Source of the DNA: Ovis canadensis
Taxonomy: Eukaryota; Chordata; Mammalia; Artiodactyla; Bovidae
Length of the DNA: 64,000 nucleotides
NCBI RefSeq assembly: GCF_042477335.2
Contig: NC_091260.1
Span: forward strand, 49,185,001-49,249,000
Direction: 5' to 3'
This document shows positions 23,072 to 35,611 of this stretch, one piece after another (within the stretch, counting starts at the first letter, position 1; each line of letters starts with the position of its first letter). The position numbers were made by a program, and so were the translations under genes. A model generated the notes under the pieces. It was not told the origin of the DNA, did no database searches, and saw nothing but the letters and a program-made list of their open reading frames with translations.

Positions 23072-24312
23072 CAGTTCAGTTCAGTCGCTCTGTCGTCTGA
23101 CTCGCTGCGACCCCATGGGCCCCAGCACACCAGGCCTCCCTGTCCATCACCAACTCCTGGAGCTTACTCAGACTCCTGTCCATTGAGTCAGTGATGCCAT
23201 CCAACCATCTCATCTTGTGTCGTCCCTTTCTCCCGCCTTCTATCTTTCCCAGCATCAGGGCCTTTTCAAATGAGTCAGTTCTTCACATTAGCTGGCCAAA
23301 GTATTGGAGTTTCAGCTTCAGCATCAGTCCTTCTAATGAATATTCAGGACTGATTTCCTTTAGAATGAATTGGTTGGATCTCCTTGCTGTCCAAGGGACT
23401 CTCAAGAGTCTTCTCCAACACCACAGTTCAAAAGCATCAATTCTTCGGTGCTCAGCTTTCTTTATAGTCCAACTCTCACATCCATACATGGCTACTGGAA
23501 AAACCATAGTTTTGACTAGATGGACCTTTGTTGGCAAAATGTCTCCATTTTTGAATATGCTGTCTAGATTTGTCATAATTTTTCTTCCAAGGAGCAAAGG
23601 TCTTTTAACTTCATGGATGCACTCACCATCTACAGTGATCTTGGAGCCCAAAAAAATAAAGTCTGTCACTGTTTCCACTGTTTCCCCATCTATTTGCCAT
23701 GAAGTGATGGGACCAGATGCTATGATCTTAGTTTTCTGAATGTTGAGATTTAAGCCAACTTTTTAACTCTCCTCTTTCACTTTGATCAAGAGACTCTTTA
23801 GTTTCCTTTTGCTTTCTGCCATAAGGTTGGTGTCATCTGCATATCTGAAGTTATTGCTATTTCTCCCAGCAATCTTGATTCCAGCTTGTGCTTCTTCCAG
23901 CCCAGCATTTCTCATGATGTACTGTGCATATTAAGTTAAATAAGCAGGGTGACAATATACAGCCTTGATGTACTCCTTTCCCAATTTGGAACCAGTCTGT
24001 TATTTCATGTCCAGTTCTAACTGTTGCTTCTTGACCTGCCTACAGATTTCTCAGGAGGCAGGTCAGGTGGTTTGGGATTCCCATCTCTTGAAGAATTTTC
24101 CACAGTTTGTTGTGGTCCACACAGTCAAAGACTTTGCCATAGTCAATAACGTAGATGTTTTTCTGGAACTCTGTTGCTTTTTTGATGATCCAGCGGATGT
24201 TGGCAATTTGATCTCTGGTTCCTCTGCGTTTTCTAAATCCAGCTTGAACATCTGGAAGTTCACGGTTCACGTACTTGTTGCAGCCTGGCTTGGAGAATTT
24301 TGAGCATTACTT
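23072..24312 (-). mobile_element. BovB (RTE) LINE, 5'-truncated, antisense
   Basis: Reverse complement of BovB. The tail (gttcagttcagtcgc) is at the left, and the reverse-transcriptase region is toward 24300. Minus-strand frames at 23283-23678 (METVTDFIFLGSKITVDGE) and 24040-24270 (DVQAGFRKRRGTRDQIANIR) are its coding relics, broken by stops. The right end breaks inside the element at gcattacttt. No clear target duplication was found. Confidence 0.93.
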
Positions 24313-26794
24313 TAAACCTTTTTCCCCTTCCTTCCTCAGCTAACAATCTTGGCTGCAGAGCTGGGTCTTCACTTGGACTCAGCCTTCAGAAGTAGGGTGA
24401 GTCTGGGTGTCTTCCGGACATTAAAAGCCTTGCACACACCCCCACCCACGTTTTCCTTGAGTCGATGGAGAGGCAGGAAGACTTGAGGAGCTGAGTTTTA
24501 AGGACACATGGCCTTTCCTGGTCCCAGATTGCCCAAGGACGGAGCAGACAATGTGCCTTCTTCAGAGATGTACCGGGGGTCTGATTTTCTCAGTCACCAT
24601 CTGAGGCTTCATTTTTCCCTGTGGCCAATGCAGATGTCGCACCCCAGGCAGCAGCTGCCCTGGCTCCCTGCCAGTTTCACCTCTGACGCCCATGGTGACC
24701 TGGAGAATTTTCTCCATCTCTCATATCACTCTTCTCAGCTCTGAGCTGTGGGTCTTATCTACCTTTGACCGGTTGTGAGGATTCTGGGTAATGTCCACAG
24801 TGCACCCAAGAGATCACATTTCACTATGTGACTCACGTCTCTGTCCTTTGAGAAACCTTGGATACAACTCAAGACTTTCTGACCAGCGCTTAGAGATGTC
24901 AGTGCCTTCAAGCTGGCTTAAGGTGCACCTCAGGTTAGTGACATCTCGCAGAGGGGGTTAGCCAGCAGGGGTCCTGTTAAGTAAAGCCCAGGATCTCTTC
25001 TAACGGGTCGATGCTGTAGTCTTCACCTTTCTTCACTTGGGTAACTTCTTCCAGGTCTCGGTTTAGATGGTGCTGCTCAGAGAAGTCTTTTCAGCACCCT
25101 GGGAACCCCATCATCTGCCTTCCCAGCACCCCCACCTCTCTCAGCTTCTAGCACAATCCTAAGGCTTCATTTGATAACAGGAATTGAACAGCTGTGTCCA
25201 CAGAGATTAGCATAGTGTCTGCCGCATCACAAATGCTTGATGAATATTCTTTAAATAATTGTGCCTTGAAAGCGAAAGCAGTTTAATGTGTTTTCCTAGA
25301 TTTTAGATATTATCTTACAGAGAGGTGACCACCTGTAGGAGAGTCTCTGGGGCTAAGGGGAGGAGAAGCCAGGGCAATCCTCCTGGAGCTGGGAATCCCT
25401 TAGAAGAGGAAGAGGCTTCCCAGGTCAGCTGGGGGAAGCTTCTGTTGCTCGTGGTAGATGCTCCTGTATTTGTGAAATGCAGTTACCCTTTAGTCTCCCT
25501 CAAAGGAAGTTTGCCCTTGCACTGTTATCTGACAAAAGCAGATAAATGGGCTTTATGTGAAGTGACCACAGGTTACAGCCCTCCCACCTAGTGCCCATTG
25601 CCCACCTCCTCCTGTTTGGAAATGTATTTCACTCTCTCAGTCAAGTTCTTGACATCCTTGCAAGTGACACTTTGCATGACGGAGGGATCCATTCCTATTC
25701 CCATCTCTCTTCTCCCAATTGCATATCTGCTTCTATAGGAGGCAATCCTTGCTTGACCTCTCCAGCATTTACTTTGTGGGCAGGGGTCCTGGTACTTTCT
25801 GCCAGCTGCACTGTTTCCCCCCAGAACTGACACGGTTCTATTCTCTCACCCACAACTCTCAGGCCAGACATCCCCCAAAAAGAGCTGGACCCATGGTTCC
25901 AGGCTTCTCCAAGTTTACAGCCTTATATTCAGAGAGAAGAGGGCACCCTTCCTTCCAGCTCCAGCAAGGACTCTGGCTGGCCTGACCTGTGTCACATATC
26001 CATCCCTGGTCCAGTCCTGTGGTTCAAGAGATGTTCTATTTAAAGGCTACTTCCCCAAGTATGATATAAAGTTAGAGGTGGACCAGTCAGTCCCCCAAAA
26101 GACAGGAGGTGATACTCTGAGTGGACAGAACAATAAATAATCACTATAGACTCACTGAAGAAAAGCTAGAGTAGATAAAAGGAAACAGAAAAAAAATTGC
26201 TCAGTCTTCTGATGCAGGATTAGCTATTTTTAACACTTTACTTTTTGTCCTTTTAGACATTTTTCCTGTGTGTATATATATTTACACATATTTTCATATG
26301 TTGTACCTGTATGCATATATATATATAATTACATTGTATATTCTATTTTGGAGCTCGATTCTTTTATATAACATTTTGAAAATGTTTGCATATCAATAGA
26401 ATATTTTATGGCATTATTCTTTTCACAGATATATAAAATCTCAATATTCTTTAAATTCAGTATTCTGGACATTCATATGGTTCACACTTTTCCTTGAATA
26501 ATGGAGGACTTTAAGCTCAGATGAAGCTGGCACAGATTTCCCAGCACTAAGAAGCAACACTTGAATTTAGGTGCTGTTGGCACATGATGCTGGGGAAGTC
26601 CCAAACCACATTTCCTATGCTGTTAAGTGCAGTCTTCACCACTGAGTGACTAGTGAAGATTCTGACCTAATGCAGGAGCTCAGGGTAGGGAGTACTCAGG
26701 GCTCAACCACTCAACTCCATGCTGGACCCCTAGTCATTGGTGAAGGTTTCAGGACCCAGGGGAAATAGGATTTGGCAAAATTTATTGATATGTC

Positions 26795-27066
26795 TTTTTT
26801 TCTTTTTGTGACTGCACTGGGTCTTCGTTGCTGTGTGCAGGCTTTCTCTAGTTGTGGTGAGTGGGTCTAGTCCTCACTGTGATGCTCAGGCTCCTCATTG
26901 CAGTGGCTTCTCTTGTGGAGCATGGGCTTTAGGCATAGGGCCTCAGTAATTGTGGCACACAGGTTTTGTTTCTCTGTGGCACGTGGGATCTCCCCAGACC
27001 AGGGATCAAACCAGTGTCCTCGGCATTGGCAGGTGGATTCTTAACCAGTGGACCACCAGAGAAGTC
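26795..27066 (-). mobile_element. CHR-type cetartiodactyl SINE
   Basis: Antisense copy: T-rich left end, tgactgcactgggtcttcgt, ttgtggagcatgggctttag, gggatctccccagaccaggg, gtggattcttaaccagtgga and ccaccagagaagtc. This is the usual tRNA-related head of the CHR family. Confidence 0.8.
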
Positions 27067-27309
27067 TTTTTTCTTTAGTAGAAATTATAAAAGATTGCTA
27101 TATTCTCTGGGAATAGTTCTTTTCCTGGCAGTCTTGGTTTGGCTCATGGTGTGGGGAAGCTGCAGACAGTGCCAATTCTTCAGTTGGGACAGCACATGAC
27201 CTCAAGTGTGCACTTGAAGAGAACGAAACTGGTCTCTGGTGAAGCATGGTCTGGAGGTGGGAGAGACTGGGAGCCAGAGTTGAAGAGGGTTAGGGGAGGC
27301 AGATTCTAA

Positions 27310-27590
27310 AATGGTCCCAAGACTTGATCCTAGATGCACACACCTGGTACAAACTCAACCCTGGAGTGTGGCTCAGCTGGTGTACAGGACTGGAAGTCAC
27401 TCCCATAATTAGGTTGTTAGTCGGCTGTGTGTTAATAGAAAGGGAGGATATTCCTGGTGGACCTAACTCATCAGGAGAGCTCTTAAAGAGAGACCAGGCC
27501 TTTCAAAAGACTGCTGGCTTTGAAGGAACAGAGAAGGTGCCCCGTGGACTTGGAAGAGGGCCTGAACCTGTGATGACCCCATAGCCCTGG
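27310..27590 (+). repeat. old dispersed-repeat-like segment, possibly LTR-derived
   Basis: Contains phrases typical of old mammalian MLT-like repeats (ggaggatattcctggtggac, gactgctggctttgaaggaa). It is too diverged to name with confidence. The open frame 27324-27584 is probably incidental. Confidence 0.35.
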
Positions 27591-28555
27591 CCCATGCTGG
27601 TTTGAGGAACAGAGTCTTCACTCCTTTATATTGTCATTGCATCTCCTCTGGGTTGGTTTGCATATAGTGAGTGTCTGCGGTGGTCGAGAGGTGCTCCAAC
27701 AATGCTTGCGAGGACCCAGGAAATCATTTTGCATCCCCACCCTCCATCCTGAAAACTTCAAAGCCTCCAAACAAACTCCAAACAAACAGGCTTCCAGACC
27801 AGATCCAGTCACGTGACAGTGAATAAGGCCCCAGCCCTGGGCAAGTCCTCTTACCTCCCCTGCCCTCTCTGAGGGTCTGGACCTGGAGATCACTCAGCTT
27901 ATTTTATTTCTGAGGGATGTGGTCCAGACTAGTGGGCACAACTACTCTATTGGACAGTGTCCCCCACTTCATACCCACAGTTGCCCTGTGAACCGTAAGT
28001 TCTGTGAGAGCAAAGAATGCCTGCAGCCTGGGCAGGGGGTGGATGGGGGGCGGGAGTGGGCGGTCCCCCACTCCCTGTCCTCCACAGCCCTCTGGGTCTC
28101 TGCCTCTGTTTTCCTTCAGGCCATTTCCTAACAGGGCTTTCCGCAGCTAATCCTCTGGCCTGGTGCCTGTTACTGGTGTTTCTAAATGAGTGTAGATGAT
28201 CAAATTCCTTGCACTTCCTTGACCTTCCTTCTCACGGATATTCCCACCCAAGTCCTCTTCCAGACAAGCTGGAAGTGCAGTCCCTAGCACCAGGCTGTCC
28301 GAGGAGGTCAGAGCCTCAAGCCGGCCCCGGCTTGGAGGTGAGCTGCTGGGACATGGTGGGGGGCAGGGGCGGTGGTGGAGGGGAGGGATCAATGTGTTCC
28401 AAGATCTGTGTGCCTTGGATCTTGAGCAAGTCAGAGAGATAGAGTCAAAGAGCACTCATCCCAACTGCTGAGACACAGAGTTCCTCTCACGTCTTTCCAG
28501 GAAAAGGCGAGAGCTCCTGGAGCCGCGCACTTTCTAGGATAAAGATGTCTCAGCA

Positions 28556-28591
28556 AAGGCAGGAGGAGGAGGAGGAAGAGGAGGAGAGGCA
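28556..28591 (+). repeat. (GGA)n low-complexity tract
   Basis: Purine-rich run of GGA/GAG units. It produces poly-Glu and poly-Ser frames on the two strands, which explains part of the long open frames around 28545-29056. Confidence 0.8.
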
Positions 28592-29339
28592 GGGAGTTTT
28601 CTCTGCTTCTTCCCCTGCTTTTGTACTTCTCGGCTTGGCCAGGGCCAGGCAGGGCCCCCAGGGGGAGCATATCGATGTTTGGAAAGAGCTTATGGCAACT
28701 CCCCCTGAGTGCTGGAGGTTATTTGTGGAGAAGGCAAAGGAGAGAAGGAAAAGACTTACAGCCCAGACCTCATTGCTTGCCGGGGGCCTGAATCCCCTCT
28801 CCAACACAGCAGCTCTGGTCCAGGTTTGCTCAAGCCAGAGTCCTGGCAATGGGAGAGCTCTGGGAGAAGGCAGACCTGGAGCTGTGATAAGAAGCTGGCA
28901 GGCAGACACTAGGGGACTGGCCCCGATCCCCCTCACCCACAAGACTCTCCTGCCAATGACAGCTAACCCGAGGGAGCCCCAGAATGCCACTGGGCAAGCC
29001 TGGGTGGGGTCCACCGGCCGCTGCATCTGACTGCAGGTCAGGTCAGGTGCCTCCACAGTGAAGCACCGTGGTCGTGTCCTTGTGTGAGGACCATGGGCAA
29101 GTCACTTGGTCCTTGCGGCCAGCTTCTGTCTTTGTGTGTCCTATTGGCCTTGCCTGTTGGCTCTGGCCGTTATCAAAGGAGGACTGTTTTGGAGATCCAA
29201 TATCTGAATGTTCTTACAATGTGAGGTTGAAGTGCAATTACTCACAGGGCCTGTCTCAGAAGCCAGACCATGCTGTTGAACCGGATTAGTCATTTTGCTG
29301 CCTGTAAGCATACAGCCACCTATAAACTGGAACTTCCTA

Positions 29340-29805
29340 ATGGCAGCCTGTCACTTCCACCGAGGCCCACCAGTTGAATGCCTTCTGACCTCGTACTCCA
29401 CATCCTCATCAAAGCTGAGGCAGGACCGCTGGTATTTCCCGTGCGTGTTTAAGGTGCGCTGTAGAAACACCAAGGGATGATGCGGTGATGACACCCCCCC
29501 CACACACTTCTCCATCTTGGGAGGTAACTCTGTGGGCCAGGCTGAGTTATTTGGGATTCTGATTTTGACTCCATGCCACCAGCCCTGTCCCCTCTGGGCT
29601 CCTTCTGGACAGTAGTCCTGGAGCTCTTCTTTCCCGCCTTTGATATGATAAACACAACACCCTTTTCGGCTAAGGGACTGGCTGGCTGTCGCAGGGCACA
29701 CATGTGCTCCACCTTCACCTTCAAGGGCAGCCGCTGTGTATCTGGACTGGGAGGAGCTAAAAGAGGACCAGAAGGGAAATAGGAAGCAGGGAATGCTTTG
29801 TCCAA
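29340..29805 (-). pseudogene. unrecognised coding-like segment on the minus strand (possible decayed pseudogene)
   Basis: Two overlapping minus-strand frames (29351-29701 and 29449-29805) hand over to each other with protein-like composition (LPLKVKVEHMCALRQPASPL, then YHIKGGKEELQDYCPEG, then CLSFDEDVEYEVRRHS). I do not recognise a family. It could equally be chance in GC-rich sequence. Confidence 0.2.
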
Positions 29806-32665
29806 GACCCTCTCCTCAAGGATGAACCATCTTTTCTGCGAGAAGCTGGAATTCTCTGCCTTTATTTTCCAGCAGCCAGGTTCCCTCCCAGGGGTGAAGC
29901 AACCCTGGGGGTGGAGGGTGAGGGAGGCATGCGGGGCTGGCTGTCACGGCTCTGAGAGGGGCTGGGAGCCCTCCTATTTGCTATCCCCTTTTCCTTGGGG
30001 AACTCTCAGGGGATAAAAACAAGCTCGCTGAGAACCATATTTTTCTGGGTGAAAGGTGAAAAATGCAGCATTTCCTCCAAGTGGAAAGCACTGGGTCCGC
30101 CAGCTCTGGGCACATTTCCGAGACCTTCCTCCCACTCGGGGAGGAGGCAGGCAGCTCCTCGCAAGGGGGAGAGAAGAGGTGGGCGGTGGGTGGAAGAAGG
30201 GAGGGAACCGGAAGGGAAGCACCAGTGGCTCTGACACCAGGGCTGCTGGGCGTGCGTGGGAAGCAAGGGCCTGTTTGTGTTGGAGGCGCCTGGGGACTGG
30301 ACGGAAGGCAAAAAAGGAGGAGCAGGGCAGCCGCTCAGGGTGTGCCTGACCCGCAGGGGCGCCGAGCTCCCTGGACTCTGGGGCAGCGAGGGGACCAAGA
30401 AGACTCCACAGGCCTTCCTGAGAGACCCCACAGGCGAGCTGAGAGGAAACACAGGGTGCGTGAAAGTTAGTTTTCCTAAGAAAAGCAAGAACATTCCCCT
30501 CCCTGACCTCACCCCAGCCGTCCCTGCTGAGAACACATGGGAAGTTCGGGGGAATTTTCTCAAATCCTGCTTGTAAGGCAAAAACTTATCAGGAATCCAT
30601 GCTTCATGATATCCTTCCTGGGCAGGACGGGGTGGCTGGCGTTAACCTCCCAGCTCACTGGCTGCCCCTCAAACCTCTGCTGGCAGCCAGGAGTCTGGCC
30701 AGCACCCCCCTCCTGCCTTCCACGGAGCCGCTGCCACAAAGCCACGCAGAGGTCCCTCCCCCACCAGGCCCTGCTCCTCAGATGGAACATGGGAGCAGGT
30801 GGAATGGGGACAGGGAGCAGCAGGCAGGGCTGGAGGAGGAGCTAGTGCCTCCCCACCTCAGCTTGCTGTCACCGCAGCCTCCCAGGACTTGCTGCTGTGG
30901 AATAATTAGTGCTGTTGGCACTAATGGCCCTGACTTCTCACTCTCCCTGAATCCCTGCCCGGGGCCATGTGACTTTGTAGTTGCTCTCACAATGGAGATA
31001 GAGTCTATTCCTTCATCCCTAGACTGTATGGACTCAGACTAACACAATGTGGCAGAAGTGATACAAGGAAGGTCCAATCCCACGCTGTCAAAGGCCTTAG
31101 ACCTCGATTCTGGTGCTCTTGCCCTCCTCCATCAGCATGCAAAGGGCATGTCAGGCTAGGCCGCTGGTCCCAGCAGGAGGATGGAGCAGACCCCGGTCAC
31201 CTCCCCGTCCTGGCCAAGGCCCTAAGTGAGCCACCCTGCACGTGTGAACAAGTCCCGCTGAGGCTGGAAGAACCGCCAAGTCAAGCTCAACCCGGATCAG
31301 CAGGGCTGCCAAGCCAACCACTTAAGGCCTGGAGGCAATCAGCACATTTCTGCGGTATGCCACTGAGGTTTTGTGGTTGCTTGTCAGGCAGCATTATCAG
31401 GACAATAGATAGCAGATACACTTAGCAAGGAACCTGGGGGAGCCACAAAGCCAGCCTGAGTTCTCCTTAGGTCTCTTGCTCACCTAAAACCCAATCTAAT
31501 CCCTTAGCATCAGGACAAAGTTTTTATCCTCCCAACCACCACTGCTTTTATAAAGTCACCCCACGTTTCCTGATTTGGGGCCACTGAGAGGGTGAAGGAG
31601 CTTGCTCCCAGCTTGGTATATGCCATCTCTTAGCCTGTTCTCCTGCCCTGAGCGTCCCATGTGGTCAGCTCCTCTTGGGTCCCCCTACTCTGGTGCCCTC
31701 TCACCCACAGCATCTCTATGGCTCTGACTCCATCACATGTCACCCCTCCCCTTCCAGCCCCTTTTGCATCCCACCCAGAGCAAGGCAGTTCAGCATCCTC
31801 ATCAGCTCCAACACACACTCTTGGATCCCCACCCCCAGGTTACTGCGTGTTTCCCTGGATAACGGTCGTAGAGAGAAACTGCACAACTCTTCTGGCTTCA
31901 GCTCTGCTGAATATTTTGCTCAAATCACCTTTTTTTTGACTGAAGGCAATTGATTCCAAATGTGACTCACCTGGAGTTGTGAAAGCAACTCCATTATATC
32001 TTGGAAGCTCTGCCCCTGGATGTTTCCAAGGAGACGGTGTGGAGGTGAGCGTGGTAGGGAGGTGGTGACACCCACTTTCCACCATGCACCTTCTCAATGC
32101 TGCACTCACAAGGTGACATTAGGTAGGAGAGGATGAATTGTTACCATTATTGCTCTGGGATGAAGCATCCTGGTCATCAAAGGTCCTCAAAGACAGGAGG
32201 CAGAAGGCTGACATGCAAGGTGAATGTCTCTAGTTTATTTATTCAATTTTAGAACTCTTAATGTGCCTAGAACGGTGCTTGGTGCAAAGTTTCAAGCCTT
32301 CGCTGAGAGCCTGCTGCACAAGCAAGAGTAGAGCTACTCGTAGGTGCCTCTGTGAGGTGGATCATATCTCCCTCCTCTTAGGTTGGTAGCAGCATTCATC
32401 TCACCTCCCTCACAAGTCCCAGCACGGGGGATCTACCAGGGAGCCCGCCGTCCCCAGGGTCACTCATGAGCTGGCTGAGCGGTACCACGATGGCTCCCAA
32501 GGAAGCAACCTTGCTTCCCTGATTCTTGTCCAGATGCTCAGACCAGGCCGAGGGTGCCCCCTACCCAGCCTCAGAAACACTCGACTGTATTCATGTCCAT
32601 TTCTGGACACGGCCCTGGGAGGGACCAGTAAGCCCTCCATGGGTGAATGAACAACCAAATGAATG

Positions 32666-33667
32666 CACTGTAGCCTTCATCTCCTTTATTCAAGTGTACT
32701 ACAGACATCCCCCCCTCTCAAAACCAAGACAGTGACCCACCTCAGTAACGCAGGTGCCTTCTCCTCTGCTTATTCGGGAAGCTTCATATTTGCCTCTTTG
32801 AGCCATCCTTTACCAAGAGGGAATGGTCAGCTCCCCAAGGTGCCCACCCCACACTGCTGATGCCACAAAGGGCCCAGACAAGCCTCCTTTGGGAGAAAAT
32901 TCTAGGAAGTGTGCGAAGAACTCAGGGTCGTCCACTCAAACTCGCAAAAGTATACCGCATGGACAGTCGGTCGCTATAAAAATATACACATACAAAAGGA
33001 CAGCTACAAAATCATGGTGCCCGTTTTCTGAGATTTGCATTATAAAAAGTAAGGATTTCTCATTAAAGGTAAACTTTCCAGGGTTGGCGGGGGGGGGGGG
33101 GGGCAGCTTCATAATTATGATTCTATCTCTAGTCTCCCTTCATCCTTATTTTCATAGTCAGAGCACACTGAATGCAGCGAGGAGGGGAAGGGGTTAATCC
33201 TAGTTGTTCATGGGCCGAAGTGAGAAAATTGAGGTTCAAGGTTTTACAGTCATTCTGCTGTCAGTAAGAGTGTGATGAGTCAGGAGAGGAGAGAAGTATT
33301 TTAACACTGCCCTTTGGGTCTCTCTCTCTTTTTTTTTAAATGAACTATGAATCACAACACAGTCATTGAACTACAGCAGACGGGCTCGGAAATTTGCCTT
33401 GATGTGTGCTCTCTGGCAGCCACCTCACACTCAGTGGACAAAGTCGCAGGCTTCCTACAGAGTGTTCCGTTGGGTTTGGCCCACAGAGTGTCAGCAGGAA
33501 AGGCCACTGAGGGACTCCCGCCTCGGTTCTAGTTTCCCATCAGGGTGAACTTGCTCCTTGAGGACAAGACACACTCCTGGTCGCTGTGCCTCTGTGTCCG
33601 GCAAGGTCTCGGGCCCCCAGGACTCTCGGGATAGAAAGCTCGGTCTTTTGGGCAGGGCCAGCTGGTG
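32666..33667 (-). other. EGFLAM: EGFLAM 3' untranslated region
   Basis: From the stop at 33668 down to about 32670, near 1 kb, in line with the human gene. It contains a run of 15 G on the + strand (C on the transcript) at 33089-33103 and a MIR-like fragment around 33190-33265. The end is inferred from the poly(A) signal at 32685-32690. Confidence 0.65.
32685..32690 (-). terminator. likely poly(A) signal of EGFLAM
   Basis: Reads aataaa on the minus strand. A GT-rich tttggttgttcattc follows about 25-40 nt downstream, a good cleavage context. Another aataaa pair occurs near 32232-32241. Confidence 0.6.
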
Positions 33668-33822
33668 TTACTTGGCTCCGCAAGTGTTGATGTTTTTCCC
33701 ATCCACGGCGTCTTCCACCAGGGAAATGTGGTAATCGGTGGACAGTGTGAAATGAGAAATGCAGCCCACGAGGCCTCGCATGTACTGCCTGTTAGTGTGC
33801 AGAGCGATTTCCTTCATTCCGC
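33668..33822 (-). CDS. EGFLAM: EGFLAM terminal coding exon, end of LamG3
   Basis: 155 nt. It starts after acceptor cttcctggcag with 'gc' completing Gly. It encodes [40 protein letters not shown] and [10 protein letters not shown], then TAA at 33670-33668. The two cysteines (GLVGC and NTCGAK) are the usual C-terminal LamG disulfide pair. Confidence 0.97.
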
Positions 33823-34634
33823 CTGCCAGGAAGCAAGAGGGAGATGACCTGAGCCAAAGGGGAGGACGTCTCTGTAGGATGCTTGAGTGGCTACCGACCA
33901 GCACGCCCCTCGACTGACCAGACAGGTGAGGGTGCAGAACCTAGAACTTTGGACATCGCATTTAGTTTATAATTAACCTTGAAGGGACAAGTTGACTTGG
34001 GTCAGTGAGATACACAATCAGAGCCGTTAACTATCTACCTCATACATGATTTTCTGACCTAGCTGACCACTTAAAGCCACACAGTACCTGGTGAATTTGA
34101 AAAAAAAAAAAATGTTGTATAATGTCAAAAATATGTAGTATGTGATAAGAGATGATGCCATCTTAAACCAAAAGAAATACACTGATGTTGAATGCTTTCA
34201 ATTAAGTTCACTTTTAGGAAATAGCATACAGACAGAGGTGTCTTTCCATGTTTATGTGTCTGCATTAGTGGGTTCTAAGCTATTTATAAAAATGCCACTC
34301 ATTCTAATTCTGCAAGGGGCCAGAGAGACAGATACTCCTTCCTCCAGGAGAATTCCAGGAGCTATATTTAGCAGGTTCCTGTTCTATAAACAAGCAGGGT
34401 TTTCCTGGTGGATTGGTCCACAGCACAAAAGCATCTAAGTGTTTCCTGACCCCTCAGCCATGAGTCAGAAGTTCAGAAAATGGAAGAATGGAGTTATCTG
34501 GAGAGTTTCCTGATTTCCAAGTATTTGACTGATCAGGTGAAGTGCATGACTTTGGGAAGCCCCAGCATGACAAAGGGAAGACTAAGAAAAGGCACTGGAT
34601 AGTTGAGGTTCCGCTGGAAGTCAAGGTCACTTAC
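33823..34634 (-). other. EGFLAM intron
   Basis: Intron of 812 nt with an A-rich run near 34100. No mobile element was recognised with confidence. The + strand frame at 34142-34438 is not gene-like. Confidence 0.75.
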
Positions 34635-34738
34635 CCACATACAGAGCTCCGTTGATGTTGAGCTGCCTCATCATGCCAGGTGACTTGCCTGTTCTGGCCC
34701 CATAGTCATCCACGGTTATCTTTCCTGATTGGCCATCC
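34635..34738 (-). CDS. EGFLAM: EGFLAM exon, LamG3
   Basis: 104 nt. The acceptor is tttttacag and the donor gtaagt. It encodes [20 protein letters not shown] and [14 protein letters not shown]. The first base completes Arg and the last starts Gly, matching both neighbours. TVDDYG...GKSPG...L...LYVGG is the classic LamG strand pattern. Confidence 0.97.
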
Positions 34739-35402
34739 CTGTAAAAACCACCACCAGCTTTGGAGCTTCATTTAATCATTCAATCATGTACTCATGTTAA
34801 CAGAAATATATTCAAGTCCTTACTAAGCACCAGGCACTGTACTAAATGATGGAACTGTCAAAACAAAACAAACCAAGAAATCACCCAAATTCCTGAGGCA
34901 AAAAAAAAAAAAAGAAAAAATTTGCTAGTGATCACACAGTGTCACCACTCTATGGTTGAAGAACACCCAGGTGCTGTGAAATCCTACAGGAGATGGAGAG
35001 AAGGCCAGGGGAAACTTCTCAACAAAGATTCTGTCTGAGATGCGTTTTGAAGGCTGGGTGAGTCAGATGAAGGAAAAGGGTAATGCAAACAGCAAGTGGC
35101 AACCGCAAAGAGAGAAAAGACACGGGGGTTTGGACAGTCTGAGCATACATAATTCCAGAGGTGGGAATAAAATAGGAAAATGTGAAACCAGAAGCAGATG
35201 TTGAGGGGCAAAAGGAGCTTAGAATTTATTCCGAATGTGGGAAGGAACCAGAGAACTTTAAGGGGAGGAGTGGTGGGGACATGGTGACACATGGTGAGTG
35301 TGGATGTTATTCCAAGCACAGTGAGAAACCAGCGTGGCAGTCCCCATTGGCGGATCACTCTCGGGAGAACAAAGAATGGTTCAGAGGCTTCTAAAGGACC
35401 CA

Positions 35403-35611
35403 TGTGGTGCGTGCATGAATGCTCAGGTGTGTCTGACTCTTTGTGACCCCACCGACTGTAGCCCACCAGGCTCCTCTATCCATGGGATTCTCCAGGCAAG
35501 AATACTGGAGTGGGCAGCCATTTCCTCTTCCAGGGGATCTTCCCAACCCACACCTCCTGCAGCTCCTACACTGGCAGACAGATTCTTTACCACTGCACCA
35601 CCTGGGAAGCC
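35403..35611 (-). mobile_element. Bov-tA SINE with 10-bp TSD
   Basis: Antisense copy. The direct repeat aaaggaccca at 35393-35402 and 35612-35621 flanks it exactly. The tRNA-like head is at the right end (accacctgggaagc). Confidence 0.93.

Larger units (their letters stand above)
21946..32665. other. intergenic region between convergent LIFR and EGFLAM
   Basis: About 10.7 kb. It holds a Bov-tA (22796-23000), an antisense BovB (23072-24312), an AT-rich patch (about 26240-26480), a CHR SINE (26795-27066) and an old repeat-like segment (27310-27590). A GC-richer stretch (about 27600-31300) has frames of 160-190 codons on both strands, none with a recognisable family. No conserved gene, CpG-island promoter or RNA gene was recognised. 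Confidence 0.7.

Noticed and set aside
23191..23739. 182-codon plus-strand frame
   Set aside because: It is the antisense shadow of the BovB element at 23072-24312.
28545..29056. Opposed long open frames of 161 and 168 codons in the intergenic region
   Set aside because: Both strands are open because of GC-rich and (GGA)n sequence. The products are low complexity (poly-Glu or poly-Ser) with no domain, promoter or splice context.
30006..30581. 191-codon minus-strand frame
   Set aside because: Overlapped by three + strand frames of similar length in GC-rich DNA. The translation shows no family, signal peptide or repeat pattern.
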